Below are positions 26,476 to 36,048 of a stretch of DNA of 64,000 bases, piece after piece. Below the pieces are notes generated by a model. That model did no database searches and was not told the DNA's origin. It saw nothing but the letters and a program-made list of their open reading frames with translations. Position numbers and translations under genes: made by a program. Within the stretch, counting starts at the first letter, position 1; the number at the start of each line of letters is the position of its first letter. Origin of the DNA: Ramlibacter henchirensis (lineage in GTDB: Bacteria; Pseudomonadota; Gammaproteobacteria; Burkholderiales; Burkholderiaceae_C); contig NZ_SMLM01000001.1 of NCBI RefSeq assembly GCF_004682015.1, positions 1,426,001 to 1,490,000 of the forward strand. The letters are read 5' to 3'.

Positions 26476-27468
26476 ATGCCGCTGCTCGAAGTACGCGACC
26501 TCACCGTGGAACTGCAGACCCAGCGCGGCCCCGCTCGCGCCGTGCGCGACGTGAGCTTCACGCTGGAGCGCGGTGCGACGCTCGGCCTGGTGGGCGAATC
26601 GGGCTGCGGCAAGACGATCACCGCGATGGCGCTGATGGGCCTGCTGCCGGAGAACGCGCGTGTCACGGGCAGCATCCGCCTGGAAGGCCGCGAACTGGTG
26701 GGCCTGCCCGAGCGCCAGCTGTGCGACATCCGCGGCGACCGCATCGGCATGGTGTTCCAGGAACCGATGACCGCGCTCAACCCGGTGCACACGGTCGGGC
26801 GCCAGGTCGCCGAGCCGCTGCGGCTGCACCGCGGCCTGACGGGCGCGGCCGCGCGCAAGCAAGTCATCGCGCTGCTGGACCGCGTGGGCATCCCGGACGC
26901 CGCGCGCCGCATCGACGCCTACCCGCACCAGTTCTCCGGCGGCCAGCGCCAGCGCATCACGATCGCGATGGCGCTGGCCTGCGGGCCGGACCTGCTGATC
27001 GCCGACGAGCCCACCACCGCGCTGGACGTGACGATCCAGAAGCAGATCCTCGACCTCATCCGCGGGCTGGTCGCCGAACGCGGAATGGCCATGATCCTGA
27101 TCTCGCACGACCTCGGCGTGGTGGCGCAGAACGTCGCGCGGATGATGGTGATGTATGGCGGCGCGGTGGTCGAGAGCGGACCGACTACGGCCGTCTTCGC
27201 CAACAGAATGCATCCGTACACGCTCGGCCTCTTCGGCGCACGTCCGCGGCTGGGCGCGCCGCGCGGCGGACGGCTTACCACCATCGCGGGAACGGTGCCG
27301 GAGCTGGTCGACCTGCCGCCGGGCTGTCCGTTCGCGGGACGCTGCCGGTTGACGATCCCGGAGTGCCACACCACGGTGCCGCCGCCCTTTCAGGTCGGGC
27401 CCGACCAGCGCGCCCGATGTATCCGCCTCGATACCGTGGCCGCGGAGAAGGCGGCGGTGCTCGCATGA
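26476..27468 (+). CDS. Oligopeptide ABC transporter ATP-binding protein, DppD/OppD type
   Basis: A 330-residue ATPase. Walker A is [18 protein letters not shown] near residue 40, the Q-loop is [10 protein letters not shown] near 95, the signature is [16 protein letters not shown] near 155, and Walker B is [13 protein letters not shown] near 175. The C-terminal oligopeptide extension carries the cysteines [14 protein letters not shown] near residue 285, thought to bind a 4Fe-4S cluster in this family. GAGACG lies before the ATG. It overlaps the next ATPase gene as ATGA. Confidence 0.94.
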   Translation: MPLLEVRDLTVELQTQRGPARAVRDVSFTLERGATLGLVGESGCGKTITAMALMGLLPENARVTGSIRLEGRELVGLPERQLCDIRGDRIGMVFQEPMTALNPVHTVGRQVAEPLRLHRGLTGAAARKQVIALLDRVGIPDAARRIDAYPHQFSGGQRQRITIAMALACGPDLLIADEPTTALDVTIQKQILDLIRGLVAERGMAMILISHDLGVVAQNVARMMVMYGGAVVESGPTTAVFANRMHPYTLGLFGARPRLGAPRGGRLTTIAGTVPELVDLPPGCPFAGRCRLTIPECHTTVPPPFQVGPDQRARCIRLDTVAAEKAAVLA

Positions 27469-28283
27469 GTGCTCCGCTGCTGCAGGTCGAGGACCTGGTG
27501 CGTCACTACACGATGCCGCGCGAGAAGCTGCGCGGGCCGCCGCCGATGGTGCAGGCCCTCAACGGCGTGAGCCTGACGCTGCATGCCGGCCGCAGCCTGG
27601 GCATCGTCGGTGAATCCGGTTCCGGCAAGTCCACGCTGGCGCGGCTGGTGATGGCGCTGGACCGCCCCACGTCCGGGCGCGTGCTGATGGCCGGCCGCGA
27701 CCTGCATGAGTTGCCACGCGAGGAGCTTCGCCGCGCACGCCGCGATTTCCAGATGGTGTTCCAGGATCCGTACGGCTCATTGGACCCCCGCATGACGATC
27801 GAGCGCATCGTCACCGAGCCGCTCGCGGCCCAGGGCGAGGTGGCCGCGGCCGAACGGCGGCGCCGCGCCGGCGACGTGCTCGCCTCCGTGGGCCTGCGCC
27901 CGAACGACCTCGGCAAGTACCCGCACGAGTTCTCCGGCGGGCAGCGGCAGCGCATCGCCATCGCCCGGGCGCTGATCACGCGGCCCAAGCTGATCGTGGC
28001 CGACGAGCCGGTGAGCGCCCTCGACGTTTCCGTGCAGGCGCAGGTGCTCAACCTGATGCAGGACCTGCAGCGCGAGTTCGGCGTCACCTACCTGCTCATC
28101 AGTCACGACCTTGCGGTGGTCCACCACCTCTGCGAAGACGTCGCCGTGCTCTGGCAGGGCCGGGTCGTGGAGCAGGGCCCGCCCGACAAGCTGTTCCGCG
28201 CCGCGGAGCATCCCTACACGCGGGCACTGCTGGAAGCCGTGCCGCGCGCCGAGCCGCCCGGCGCGACCGCCACCGCGACATGA
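27465..28283 (+). CDS. Oligopeptide ABC transporter ATP-binding protein, DppF/OppF type
   Basis: A 272-residue second ATPase. It has Walker A GESGSGKSTLARLVMALD near residue 48, the signature [16 protein letters not shown] near 158, and Walker B LIVADEPVSALDVSVQAQV. It is shorter than most DppF proteins (about 320), ending soon after HPYTRALLEAVPRAEPP and lacking the Cys-containing extension of its partner. It pairs with the upstream ATPase as a heterodimer. The short C-terminus is probably natural, since the stop is followed by an ordinary 117-bp intergenic gap. Confidence 0.93.
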   Translation: MSAPLLQVEDLVRHYTMPREKLRGPPPMVQALNGVSLTLHAGRSLGIVGESGSGKSTLARLVMALDRPTSGRVLMAGRDLHELPREELRRARRDFQMVFQDPYGSLDPRMTIERIVTEPLAAQGEVAAAERRRRAGDVLASVGLRPNDLGKYPHEFSGGQRQRIAIARALITRPKLIVADEPVSALDVSVQAQVLNLMQDLQREFGVTYLLISHDLAVVHHLCEDVAVLWQGRVVEQGPPDKLFRAAEHPYTRALLEAVPRAEPPGATATAT

Positions 28284-28400
28284 GCAAACCCTATTGCCTT
28301 GCTTCGCCCATGTCGGGGATGATGGAAAACCACTCTGCCGTGGGCGCATGCCCGCGCCTCGCGAGTTGCCACTTTCGTTAGACCTCCCTGGAGCATCGAC

Positions 28401-29912
28401 ATGTTGAAACGACGGACCGTCCTCACCTCCGCCGCCGCCGCGGGCCTGCCGCTCGTCCTGCCGGAACTGGCCCTGGCCCAGGGCCGCAAGGACTCGATCG
28501 TGCTGGCCATGGCCCTGGAGCCCAGCCCCGGCCTCGATCCCACCGGAGGCGCGGCCTCCTCCATCGGCGAGGTCACGCTCTACAACATCTACGAGACGCT
28601 GACCAAGATCCACCCGGACGGCAACGTCACGCCGCTGCTGGCCGAAAGCTGGGAGGTCTCGCCCGACCTCACCACCTACACCTTCCGGCTGCGCAAGGGC
28701 GTGAAGTTCCACAACGGCGAGCCGTTCAACGCGCAGGCCGTCAAGTTCTCGTTCGACCGCGCCGCCGGCGAGAAGAGCACGAACAAGGACAAGCGCACCT
28801 TTGCCAACCTCACCACGCGGGTCGTGGACGATCACACGGTGGTCGTGCTGACCAAGGAAATCGATCCCGACTTCCCGTTCCTGATGGGCCAGGCCACGGC
28901 CATCATCGTCGAGCCCAAGAGCGCCGACAGCAACGCGACCAAGCCGGTGGGCACCGGGCCGTATCGCCTCGAGAACTGGGTCAAGGGTTCTTCCGTCAGC
29001 CTGGTGAAGTGGGACGAGTACCGCAACGCGGCCAACATCAAGCTGCGCCGCGCCACGTTCCGCTTCATCGCCGATCCGGCGGCGCAGGTCGCCGCGCTGC
29101 TGGCCGGCGACGTCGACGCGTTCCCGCGCGTGACGCCGCGCAGCGTCGAGCAGTTCAAGGGCAACCCGCGCTTCCAGGTGGTCGTGTCCGGTTCGCGCGC
29201 CAAGACCATCCTGGCGCTGAACAATGGCAAGAAGCCGTTCAACGACGTGCGGGTGCGCCGCGCCATCGCGATGGCCATCGACCGCAAGGCCGTGATCCAG
29301 GGCGCGGGCGACGGCTACGGCGCGCCCATCGGCAGCCACTACCCGCCCAGCGCACCGGGCTACGTCGACGTGACGAACGTGAACCCGTTCGATCCGGAAA
29401 AGGCGCGGGCGCTGCTGAAAGAGGCGGGCATCACCTCGCCGCTGGAGTTGACGATCACGCTGCCGCCGCCGCCGTATGCGCGCCAAGGCGGAGAAGTCAT
29501 CGCCTCGCAGCTGTCCAAGATCGGCATCACGGCCAAGCTGCAGAACGTGGAGTGGGCGCAGTGGCTGTCGGGCGTGTACGGCAACAAGAACTACGACATG
29601 ACGATCATTTCGCACGTCGAACCGTTCGACCTGGGCAACTTCGCCAAGCCGGACTACTACTGGGGCTACAAGTCCCCCAAGTTCGACGAGCTGTACAACC
29701 AGTACAAGTCCACCGGCAACCCGAAGGATCGCACCCGCCTGCTGGCGGACATCCAGCGCCTGCTGGCTCAGGACAGCGTGCACGCTTTCCTCTACCAGCC
29801 GCAGTGGGTGACGGTGGCCAACCGCGGCGTGCGCGGCCTCTGGAAGGACATGCCCATCTTCGCGAACGACCTGTCGGGGCTGTCGTGGGGTGATGCGTCG
29901 AAGGCGGCATGA
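28401..29912 (+). CDS. Extracellular solute-binding protein, family 5
   Basis: The 503-residue periplasmic receptor of the peptide-type transporter. Its signal peptide has a twin arginine (MLKRRTVLTSAAAAGLP), so Tat export is possible. Family-5 hallmarks are AESWEVSPDLTTYTFRLRKGVKFHNGEPF near residue 80 and VRRAIAMAIDRKAVIQGAG near residue 288. Such proteins bind di- and oligopeptides, but also opines and other amides. The gene comes after the ATPases rather than first, and overlaps the amidase by 4 bp (ATGA), tying uptake to hydrolysis. Confidence 0.93.
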   Translation: MLKRRTVLTSAAAAGLPLVLPELALAQGRKDSIVLAMALEPSPGLDPTGGAASSIGEVTLYNIYETLTKIHPDGNVTPLLAESWEVSPDLTTYTFRLRKGVKFHNGEPFNAQAVKFSFDRAAGEKSTNKDKRTFANLTTRVVDDHTVVVLTKEIDPDFPFLMGQATAIIVEPKSADSNATKPVGTGPYRLENWVKGSSVSLVKWDEYRNAANIKLRRATFRFIADPAAQVAALLAGDVDAFPRVTPRSVEQFKGNPRFQVVVSGSRAKTILALNNGKKPFNDVRVRRAIAMAIDRKAVIQGAGDGYGAPIGSHYPPSAPGYVDVTNVNPFDPEKARALLKEAGITSPLELTITLPPPPYARQGGEVIASQLSKIGITAKLQNVEWAQWLSGVYGNKNYDMTIISHVEPFDLGNFAKPDYYWGYKSPKFDELYNQYKSTGNPKDRTRLLADIQRLLAQDSVHAFLYQPQWVTVANRGVRGLWKDMPIFANDLSGLSWGDASKAA

Positions 29913-31348
29913 CCAAGCAGTCCCCGGACCGCGCGCTGCATGAGCTCTCCGCCACGGAGCTGACGGACGGCTACCGCCGGGGGGACTTCTCCCCGGTGGA
30001 GGTTGCGCAGGTCGTGCTCGCGCACGTCGAGCGCTGGGAGCGCCACCTGCGGGCGCTCTACCTGCTGCGGCCGGAAAAAGCGCTGGAGCAGGCCCGTGCC
30101 AGCGAAAGGCGCTGGCTGCGCCGCGAGCCGCTCGGCCCGATCGACGGCGTGCCGCTCACGCTGAAGGAAAACATCTCCACCGAGGGCGACCCGACGCCGC
30201 TGGGCACGGCCGCGGTTGAATTGCTGCCCGCCCACGCCGACGCACCGCCTGCGGCGCGCGTGCGCGAGGCGGGCGGCGTGGTGATCGCCAAGACCACCAT
30301 GCCCGACTACGGCATGCTGTCCTCGGGCCTCTCCAGCTTCCATCCGCTCGCGCGAAATCCGTGGAACCTGGCGATGACGCCCGGCGGCTCCAGCGCGGGT
30401 GGTGGTGCTGCTGCAGCCGCAGGCTACGGCCCGCTGCACGTCGGCACGGACATCGGCGGATCGCTGCGGCTGCCCGCGGGCTGGTGCGGCATCTTCACGC
30501 TCAAGCCCAGCCTGGGCCGCATCCCGATCGACCCGCCGTACATGGGCCGCGCGGCGGGGCCGATGACGCGCACGGTGATGGATTCGGCGCTCTTCATGCA
30601 GGTGCTCGCACGCCCCGATCCTCGCGACAGCATGAGCCTGCCGTGGCAGGACATCGGCTGGCACCAGGCCGACGCGGGGGTCGAGAAGCTCAGGGGCCTT
30701 CGCATCGGCCTGCTGCTGGAGGCCGGCTGCGGACTCGCGGTGATGCCGCAGGTGAAGGCGGCGGTGGAGAACGCGGCGCGCATCTTCGAACGCGTCGGTG
30801 CGCACGTGCAGCCGATGGAGCCCTTCATGACACTGGGCATGCTCGACGGCATGGACCACTTCTGGCGGATGCGCTCGCACGCGGACCTGAAGGCGCTGCC
30901 GCCCGCCCGCCGCGACAAGGTGCTGCCGTACATCCGCGCGTGGGCCGAGAGCGCCGCGGGCATGAGCGGCGAAGCCGTGTTCAAGGCGTTCAGCCAGTTC
31001 CACGTCACGCGCGTCGCCGCAGTCAATGCCTGCCGCGCTTTCGACTACGTGATCTCGCCGGTGTCGCCCGTGCCGGCGTTTGCCGCCGAACTGCCCTCGC
31101 CCACCAACGATCCGATGCGGCCGCTCGAACACATCGGCTTCACCGTGCCCTTCAACATGTCGGAGCAGCCCGCAGCTTCGATCAACTGCGGCTACACGAG
31201 CGACCGGCTGCCCATCGGATTGCAGATCGCGGGGCAGCGGTTCGACGACCTCGGCGTGCTGCAGGTCGCGCGTGCCTTCGAGATGCTGCGCGATCCGCAG
31301 CGGCCCTGGCCCCAGCCGCCGTCCGAAGCGCTGGACCATGTGGACTGA
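29909..31348 (+). CDS. Amidase (amidase signature family)
   Basis: This 479-residue Ser-cisSer-Lys hydrolase has the catalytic Lys in LTLKENIS near residue 85. The signature is TPGGSSAGGGAAAAAGYGP near residue 155 and GTDIGGSLRLPAGWCG near residue 180, with the nucleophilic Ser in GGS. No signal peptide, so it acts in the cytoplasm. It resembles amidases of the Glu-tRNA amidotransferase A fold but has no GatB or GatC beside it. It is coupled to the binding-protein gene, which suggests hydrolysis of the imported amide. The substrate is unknown. It overlaps the next gene by 11 bp. Confidence 0.92.
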   Translation: MTKQSPDRALHELSATELTDGYRRGDFSPVEVAQVVLAHVERWERHLRALYLLRPEKALEQARASERRWLRREPLGPIDGVPLTLKENISTEGDPTPLGTAAVELLPAHADAPPAARVREAGGVVIAKTTMPDYGMLSSGLSSFHPLARNPWNLAMTPGGSSAGGGAAAAAGYGPLHVGTDIGGSLRLPAGWCGIFTLKPSLGRIPIDPPYMGRAAGPMTRTVMDSALFMQVLARPDPRDSMSLPWQDIGWHQADAGVEKLRGLRIGLLLEAGCGLAVMPQVKAAVENAARIFERVGAHVQPMEPFMTLGMLDGMDHFWRMRSHADLKALPPARRDKVLPYIRAWAESAAGMSGEAVFKAFSQFHVTRVAAVNACRAFDYVISPVSPVPAFAAELPSPTNDPMRPLEHIGFTVPFNMSEQPAASINCGYTSDRLPIGLQIAGQRFDDLGVLQVARAFEMLRDPQRPWPQPPSEALDHVD

Positions 31349-32675
31349 CGCGCTCGGCAACCCGGTCACGCTTGAACAGGGTGGCGGCTCCCTGCCGCTG
31401 CTGAACGACTTCGTCGAAGGCTTCATCGCCAGCGAGGCGCGCGCGATCAACGTGTTCTCCGCGGCCGAGGACCCGTCGCCCATCCTGCAGGCCTGCATCG
31501 CCGCGGTGCACATGTTCGCGGAGTCGCGCGAAGCGCCCGTGAATGCGCGTCCCTTCATCCAACGAGCGCTGGCCGGCGCCGCGCGCACGACGCAGCGAGA
31601 GCAGCGCTTCATCGCGGCCGTCGCCGCGTGGGCCGACGCGGACGTGCCGCGCGCGATCCGACTGCACGAGGAGCAGGCGCGCGAGCACCCGCGCGACCTG
31701 GTCTCGCTCAAGCTCGGCCACTACCACCTGTTCAACCGCGGCGACGCACCGGGCATGCTGCGCATCGCGCTTGCGGCCGAGCCTCACGCAGCCGACGTGC
31801 CTTACCTGCACGGCATGCTGGCGTTCGCCTGGGAGCAGTGCCACGGGCTGGAGCAGGCCGAGGCGCATGCGCGCCGCGCGATCGCGATGCGGCGCAAGGA
31901 ACCGTGGGCGCACCACGCACTCGCGCACGTGATGCTCACGCAAGGGCGCATCGTCGAGGGCCACGCCTTCCTGCGCGACGTGAGCGAAACCTGGGAGGGC
32001 CTGAACTCCTTCATGGTCACGCACAACTGGTGGCACCAGGCGCTGTTCGCGCTGGAGCTCGATCGCGCGGACGAGGTGCTGGAGCTCCACGACCGGCAGG
32101 TGTGGGGCGTCGCCAAGGACTACACGCAGGACCAGATCAACGCGGTGTCGCTGCTGGCACGGCTGGAGCTGGCAGGCTTCGACGTGGGCGATCGCTGGCA
32201 CGACCTCGCGACGTACCTCTTGTCCCGCACCCAGGATCAGGTGCTGCCCTTCCTGGACTTGCAGTACCTGGTCGGGCTGGCTCGCGCCGGCCGGCCGGAG
32301 GCCGACGTCCTCATGGCCAACATCGAGGCACGTGCCGCCACCGCGCCAGAGCACGAACGTGCCGTGTGGCAGGACGTGTGCGTTCCCGCCGGCCGGGGCC
32401 TTCTGGCCTGGGCGCGCGGCGAGCATGTCCAGGCCGTGCGGCAACTCGGGCAGGCCTTGCCGCGCATGCTGGAGATCGGCGGCAGCCATGCCCAGCGCGA
32501 CCTCTTCTCGCAGATCCACCTCGATGCGCTGATCCGCAGCGGGCAGTTGCCCGGAGCCCAGAACCTGCTGCAGCCGCAGATCCGCTCGCAGCCCGAGTCC
32601 CGTCGCCTGCGGCGACAAGGCTCGCAACTCTATGCGGCCCTCGGTCTTTCGCAGGCCGCCAACCGCCTGCTATGA
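31338..32675 (+). CDS. TTC38-like tetratricopeptide repeat protein
   Basis: A 445-residue soluble, mostly helical protein. TPR-like units include AIRLHEEQAREHPRDLVSLK, AEAHARRAIAMRRKEPWAHH and ALAHVMLTQGRIVEGHAFL. The block SFMVTHNWWHQALFALEL near residue 230 is the landmark of the TTC38 family, known from bacteria and animals but without an established biochemical role. The ATG at 31338 lies inside the amidase end, and earlier in-frame residues belong to the amidase shadow. Its stop overlaps the hydrolase start as ATGA. It may be a scaffold or substrate-binding partner of the hydrolases. Confidence 0.82.
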   Translation: MWTDALGNPVTLEQGGGSLPLLNDFVEGFIASEARAINVFSAAEDPSPILQACIAAVHMFAESREAPVNARPFIQRALAGAARTTQREQRFIAAVAAWADADVPRAIRLHEEQAREHPRDLVSLKLGHYHLFNRGDAPGMLRIALAAEPHAADVPYLHGMLAFAWEQCHGLEQAEAHARRAIAMRRKEPWAHHALAHVMLTQGRIVEGHAFLRDVSETWEGLNSFMVTHNWWHQALFALELDRADEVLELHDRQVWGVAKDYTQDQINAVSLLARLELAGFDVGDRWHDLATYLLSRTQDQVLPFLDLQYLVGLARAGRPEADVLMANIEARAATAPEHERAVWQDVCVPAGRGLLAWARGEHVQAVRQLGQALPRMLEIGGSHAQRDLFSQIHLDALIRSGQLPGAQNLLQPQIRSQPESRRLRRQGSQLYAALGLSQAANRLL

Positions 32676-33391
32676 CGCTTGTTCTGGTGCCCGGCCTCGC
32701 CGGCGACGAGGTGATGTGGCGCGACCAGCTCGAAGGGCTGGAGGACCTGCGGCCCGAGGTGGCCGACGTCCACATGCGCCACGCCACCCTGCCCGAGATG
32801 GCGGCCGCGCTGCTCGCGCGACATCCGGGCCCGCTTGCGCTGTGCGGCGCATCGATGGGCGGAATGATCGCGATGGAGGCGGCGCGACAGGCGCCCGGGC
32901 GCGTCCTGGGCCTCGCTTTGCTGGGCACCAGCGCGCGACCCGAAGACGAGGAGATGCGCGGCATCCGCGAGAAGGCGATCGAGCTGTTCGCACAGGGGCG
33001 GGTGCGCGAAGTGATCGAGCCGAACGCGGCCATGGCATTCCACCCGGACCATGCACGCGACCCCGAGCTGGTCGGCCGCTACCTGGAGTTCGTGCTGCGC
33101 GCGGCCGCCGGGCAGCTCATTGCGCAGAACCGGGCCGTGATCGCAAGGCCCGATGCGCGCCGACACCTGCCTTCGCTTCGCTGCCCGGTGCTGGTGATGT
33201 GCGGCGAGGACGACCAGCTCACGCCGCCGGAGCTGTCACGCGAGATCGCGCAGCTCGCGCCCGGCGCGCAGCTGGTGCTGCTGCCCCGGTGCGGTCACAT
33301 GCTGACGATGGAACAGCCGCATGCGGTCAACCACGCGCTGCGGCGCTGGTGGTCGCAGCTGGAAAGGCCTACGGACCGCCCAGGCTCCTGA
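32672..33391 (+). CDS. Alpha/beta hydrolase
   Basis: A 239-residue alpha/beta hydrolase. LVLVPGLAGDEVMW gives the oxyanion strand at the N-terminus. The nucleophile elbow is CGASMGGMIAMEAA near residue 72, the Asp is in VLVMCGEDDQLTPP near residue 178, and the His is in LPRCGHMLTMEQP near residue 210. The first in-frame ATG after the upstream gene is used, overlapping it as ATGA. It ends within coaD on the other strand (23 bp overlap). As the last gene of the cassette, it probably acts on the same substrate family. Confidence 0.88.
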   Translation: MTLVLVPGLAGDEVMWRDQLEGLEDLRPEVADVHMRHATLPEMAAALLARHPGPLALCGASMGGMIAMEAARQAPGRVLGLALLGTSARPEDEEMRGIREKAIELFAQGRVREVIEPNAAMAFHPDHARDPELVGRYLEFVLRAAAGQLIAQNRAVIARPDARRHLPSLRCPVLVMCGEDDQLTPPELSREIAQLAPGAQLVLLPRCGHMLTMEQPHAVNHALRRWWSQLERPTDRPGS

Positions 33392-33872
33392 CCTTCTCCT
33401 GCAGGCGCCGCTGCACGAGCGGCGAGACGAACTTGTCGACCTCGCCACCCAGCACCGCGATCTCGCGCACGAAGGTGCTGCTGATGAACTGGTACTTGTC
33501 GCTGGGCGTGAGGAACACGGTCTCCACGTCCGGCATCAGGCTGCGGTTCATGCCCGCCAGCTGGAACTCGTAGTCGAAGTCGGTCACCGCGCGAAGGCCG
33601 CGCACCATGGCCTTGCCACCGCGCGCCACGACGAAGTCGCGCAGCAGGCCGGAGAAGCTTTCGACCGTCACCTGCGGATAGGGCTTGACCACCTCGCGCG
33701 CCATCTCGATGCGCTCGGCTAGCGAGAACATCGCCTTCTTGTGGTGGCCCGCGGCGACCGCGACGATCACCTTCTCGAACAACTGGGTGGCGCGGTGCAC
33801 GACGTCCTCATGGCCCAGGGTCATGGGGTCGAAGGTGCCGGGATAGACGGCGATGACGGGGTGTTGGGCCAT
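33369..33872 (-). CDS. coaD: Phosphopantetheine adenylyltransferase
   Basis: CoaD adenylates 4'-phosphopantetheine in the fourth step of CoA synthesis. The 167-residue product begins MAQHPVIAVYPGTFDPMTLGHEDVV, with the TxGH nucleotidyl-transferase motif. It has the RGLRAVTDFDYEFQLAGMNR segment near residue 90 and SSTFVREIAVLGG near residue 128. It follows rsmD after 27 bp on the same strand. Its 3' end overlaps the alpha/beta hydrolase gene on the opposite strand by 23 bp. Confidence 0.96.
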   Translation of the reverse strand: MAQHPVIAVYPGTFDPMTLGHEDVVHRATQLFEKVIVAVAAGHHKKAMFSLAERIEMAREVVKPYPQVTVESFSGLLRDFVVARGGKAMVRGLRAVTDFDYEFQLAGMNRSLMPDVETVFLTPSDKYQFISSTFVREIAVLGGEVDKFVSPLVQRRLQEKVRSLGGP

Positions 33873-33899
33873 GGCGAACGAGGGACGAGCCGCAGCGGA

Positions 33900-34496
33900 T
33901 TATGCGGCCGGGGAAGCCGCCCGCCCGAGCAGGTGGGCATGGACCGCGCCGGCCTTCAGGTGGCGCTGGACCACCAGTCCAGCCGCGTCGGCCTGGGCGG
34001 CTGACCACAGGGTCGGCGCCTCCAGGTACAGCAAGCCGCCTTCGCCCAACGCCGGCACGGCCGCGGCGACCGCCTTGTCGAAGAGGTCGGCGTCGAAGGG
34101 TGGGTCCAGGAACACCAGATCGAGGCCGGCGCCGGAGAACTCCTTCAGGACGGACAGTCCGTTCGCCCGGCGCACTTCCACCGCATCAGCGGAGAGCCTG
34201 GCCTTGATGGAGCGCAGCGTGCCGACCAGCTCAGGATCCTGCTCGACCAGCACGACCTGCCTGGCGCCGCGCGACGCAGCTTCGAACCCGAGCGCGCCCG
34301 TGCCGGCGAACGCATCCACGCAGCGCCAGCCGTCGAGGTCCTGCCCCAGCCAGTTGAAGAGCGTCTCGCGCACCCGGTCCGGCGTCGGGCGCAGCCCCGG
34401 CTTGTCCGCGACGGGAAGCCGCGTGCGCTTCCATTGGCCGCCGACGATGCGGACTTCATTGGGCACGCGGGCGGTGCGCGGGGCGGAGCGAGGCAT
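33900..34496 (-). CDS. rsmD: 16S rRNA (guanine-966-N2)-methyltransferase RsmD
   Basis: RsmD methylates G966 of 16S rRNA in the assembled small subunit. The 198-residue product has RIVGGQWKRTRLPV near residue 16, RPTPDRVRETLFNWL near residue 36, the SAM motif VDAFAGTGALGFEAASRGA near residue 60, and the catalytic DPPF near residue 130. The order rsmD-coaD is usual in proteobacteria, with the ferredoxin usually next. The ATG at 34496 is preceded by a terminator for the M16 peptidase genes. Confidence 0.94.
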   Translation of the reverse strand: MPRSAPRTARVPNEVRIVGGQWKRTRLPVADKPGLRPTPDRVRETLFNWLGQDLDGWRCVDAFAGTGALGFEAASRGARQVVLVEQDPELVGTLRSIKARLSADAVEVRRANGLSVLKEFSGAGLDLVFLDPPFDADLFDKAVAAAVPALGEGGLLYLEAPTLWSAAQADAAGLVVQRHLKAGAVHAHLLGRAASPAA

Positions 34497-34520
34497 GGGG
34501 CGCCCACTTTAAGCGAGCGC

Positions 34521-34556
34521 AAAAAAACCGGCGCGGCCCTTGCGGCGCCGCGCCGT
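34521..34556 (-). terminator. Rho-independent terminator after the M16 peptidase operon
   Basis: Read leftward: CGGCGCGG (34555-34548), an 11-base loop, CCGCGCCG (34536-34529), then seven U (34527-34521). It lies 136 bp beyond the second peptidase gene, between it and rsmD. Confidence 0.82.
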
Positions 34557-34691
34557 ATTCCTCTCTTGTTCGAAGCCGCGTTCTTCTTGTTCGACCGGCC
34601 TTCCGAGTCCCATGTGACAGCTCGTGAACCCGATTCTTCGCCAAAACGAGCCGCAGGCAAAGCCCGCGCCCTGTTAGAGTTGACAGTTGAG

Positions 34692-36038
34692 TTACGGCGG
34701 CGCAGCACCCACGGTGACCGTCACCATGCGCTCGGGTTGCAGCTTGCGCGCCATCGCCGCGCGCACGTCCTCCGCGCTGACCTTGGCGACCTGCGCGGTC
34801 CAGGTGTCCAGGTAGTCGAGCGGCAGGTTGTTCCAGGCGATCGACGCCACGTTGTCCAGCAGGTTGCGGTTGCTGTCGATGCGCAGCGGGAAACCGCCGA
34901 TGAGGTAGTCCTTCGCGGCTTTGAGCTCGTCGGGGGTCGGCCCTTCAGCGACGAAGCGCGCGACCACGCCCTTCGCGACCTGTACGGCTTCGGCCGCCTG
35001 GTCGGGCCGGGTCTGCAGGCCGACGGTGAAGGCGCCCGCGTGCAGCCCCGGCGAGAAGTAGCTGTATGCGCCGTAGGACAAGCCCCGTTTTTCGCGGACC
35101 TCGGTCGACAGCCGCGAAACCAGTCCGCCGCCGCCCAGGATGTAGTTGCCCACGAGCAGCGGGAAGTAGTCGGGGTCGCTGCGCTTGTAGCCGGGTTGCC
35201 CGATGAGCACGTGCGCCTGCGCCGATTGGAAGGGAATGGCGCGCGTGAACGGCGAGGCCAGCGGAGGCACCTCCGGCACCGGCGGCAGCGCCGCGCAATC
35301 GCCCTGCCCTTGCGCCAGCCTCGCAAGCATGCGGGTCACGATCGCGTCGGCCTGCGCTCGGTCGACGTTGCCCACCACGCTCACCTTCGCGCGGCAAGGC
35401 AGCACATGGGCCCGGAAGAAGCGCCGCATGTCGTCAACACCAATCGCCCCCAACGAGGCTTCCGTAACGTCGGCGCCGTAGGGATGGCCGCCGTACACCG
35501 CCGCGTGGTAAGCCCGCGAAGCGACCGTGCCCGGGCGCGTGTTGGCCTCCCGGATCGAAGCGGCCCAGCGCTGCCGGTCGCGTTGCCACACATGGTCCGG
35601 GAACGCGGGCTCGCCAAGTTGCCGCGCCGCGAGGTGCAGCGCGCGATCCAGCAGCGCCGGGTCGGTGAGGGACCGCAGGCTGAAGCTCATGCGGTCACTG
35701 CCCGCATCGCCGCCGAAGCCGGCGCCGAGGTCGGCCCAGGCTTCGCCGAGCTGATTCTCGTCGAGCGCCGGTTCGCCGCCGATCGGCAGCAGGCCCTTGC
35801 CCGTCATGGAGGCGGTGGCGCTTGCCAAACCGGTCTGCCCGGGCGGATCGCGCCGGCCGCCCGCGTCGAAGTCGACGTGCACATCGACCATCGGGATGCT
35901 CCGGCTTTCCACCAGGTAGACGTGCGCTCCGCTGGGCTGTCGCCAGTGCTGGATCGGCAGGGCCGCCCAGGCGACCGGTCCCCACGCGAGCAGGAGGACC
36001 AGAACGCATTTGCGCATCACGCTGATTGCTGACGGCAT
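34692..36038 (-). CDS. M16 family peptidase subunit lacking the zinc motif
   Basis: A 448-residue exported protein of the insulinase fold with signal peptide MRKCVLVLLLAWGPVAWA (start 36017 if read from that Met, 36038 as given). At the place where M16 enzymes have HxxEH it has GLASATASM, so the zinc-binding residues are gone. It keeps the fold, for example RGLSYGAYSYFSPGLHAGAF near residue 325. It follows an intact M16 gene by 10 bp, matching the active/inactive pairs of PqqL and mitochondrial-processing-peptidase type. It probably acts as the non-catalytic partner. Confidence 0.9.
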   Translation of the reverse strand: MPSAISVMRKCVLVLLLAWGPVAWAALPIQHWRQPSGAHVYLVESRSIPMVDVHVDFDAGGRRDPPGQTGLASATASMTGKGLLPIGGEPALDENQLGEAWADLGAGFGGDAGSDRMSFSLRSLTDPALLDRALHLAARQLGEPAFPDHVWQRDRQRWAASIREANTRPGTVASRAYHAAVYGGHPYGADVTEASLGAIGVDDMRRFFRAHVLPCRAKVSVVGNVDRAQADAIVTRMLARLAQGQGDCAALPPVPEVPPLASPFTRAIPFQSAQAHVLIGQPGYKRSDPDYFPLLVGNYILGGGGLVSRLSTEVREKRGLSYGAYSYFSPGLHAGAFTVGLQTRPDQAAEAVQVAKGVVARFVAEGPTPDELKAAKDYLIGGFPLRIDSNRNLLDNVASIAWNNLPLDYLDTWTAQVAKVSAEDVRAAMARKLQPERMVTVTVGAAPP

Positions 36039-36048
36039 CCGACGCCTC

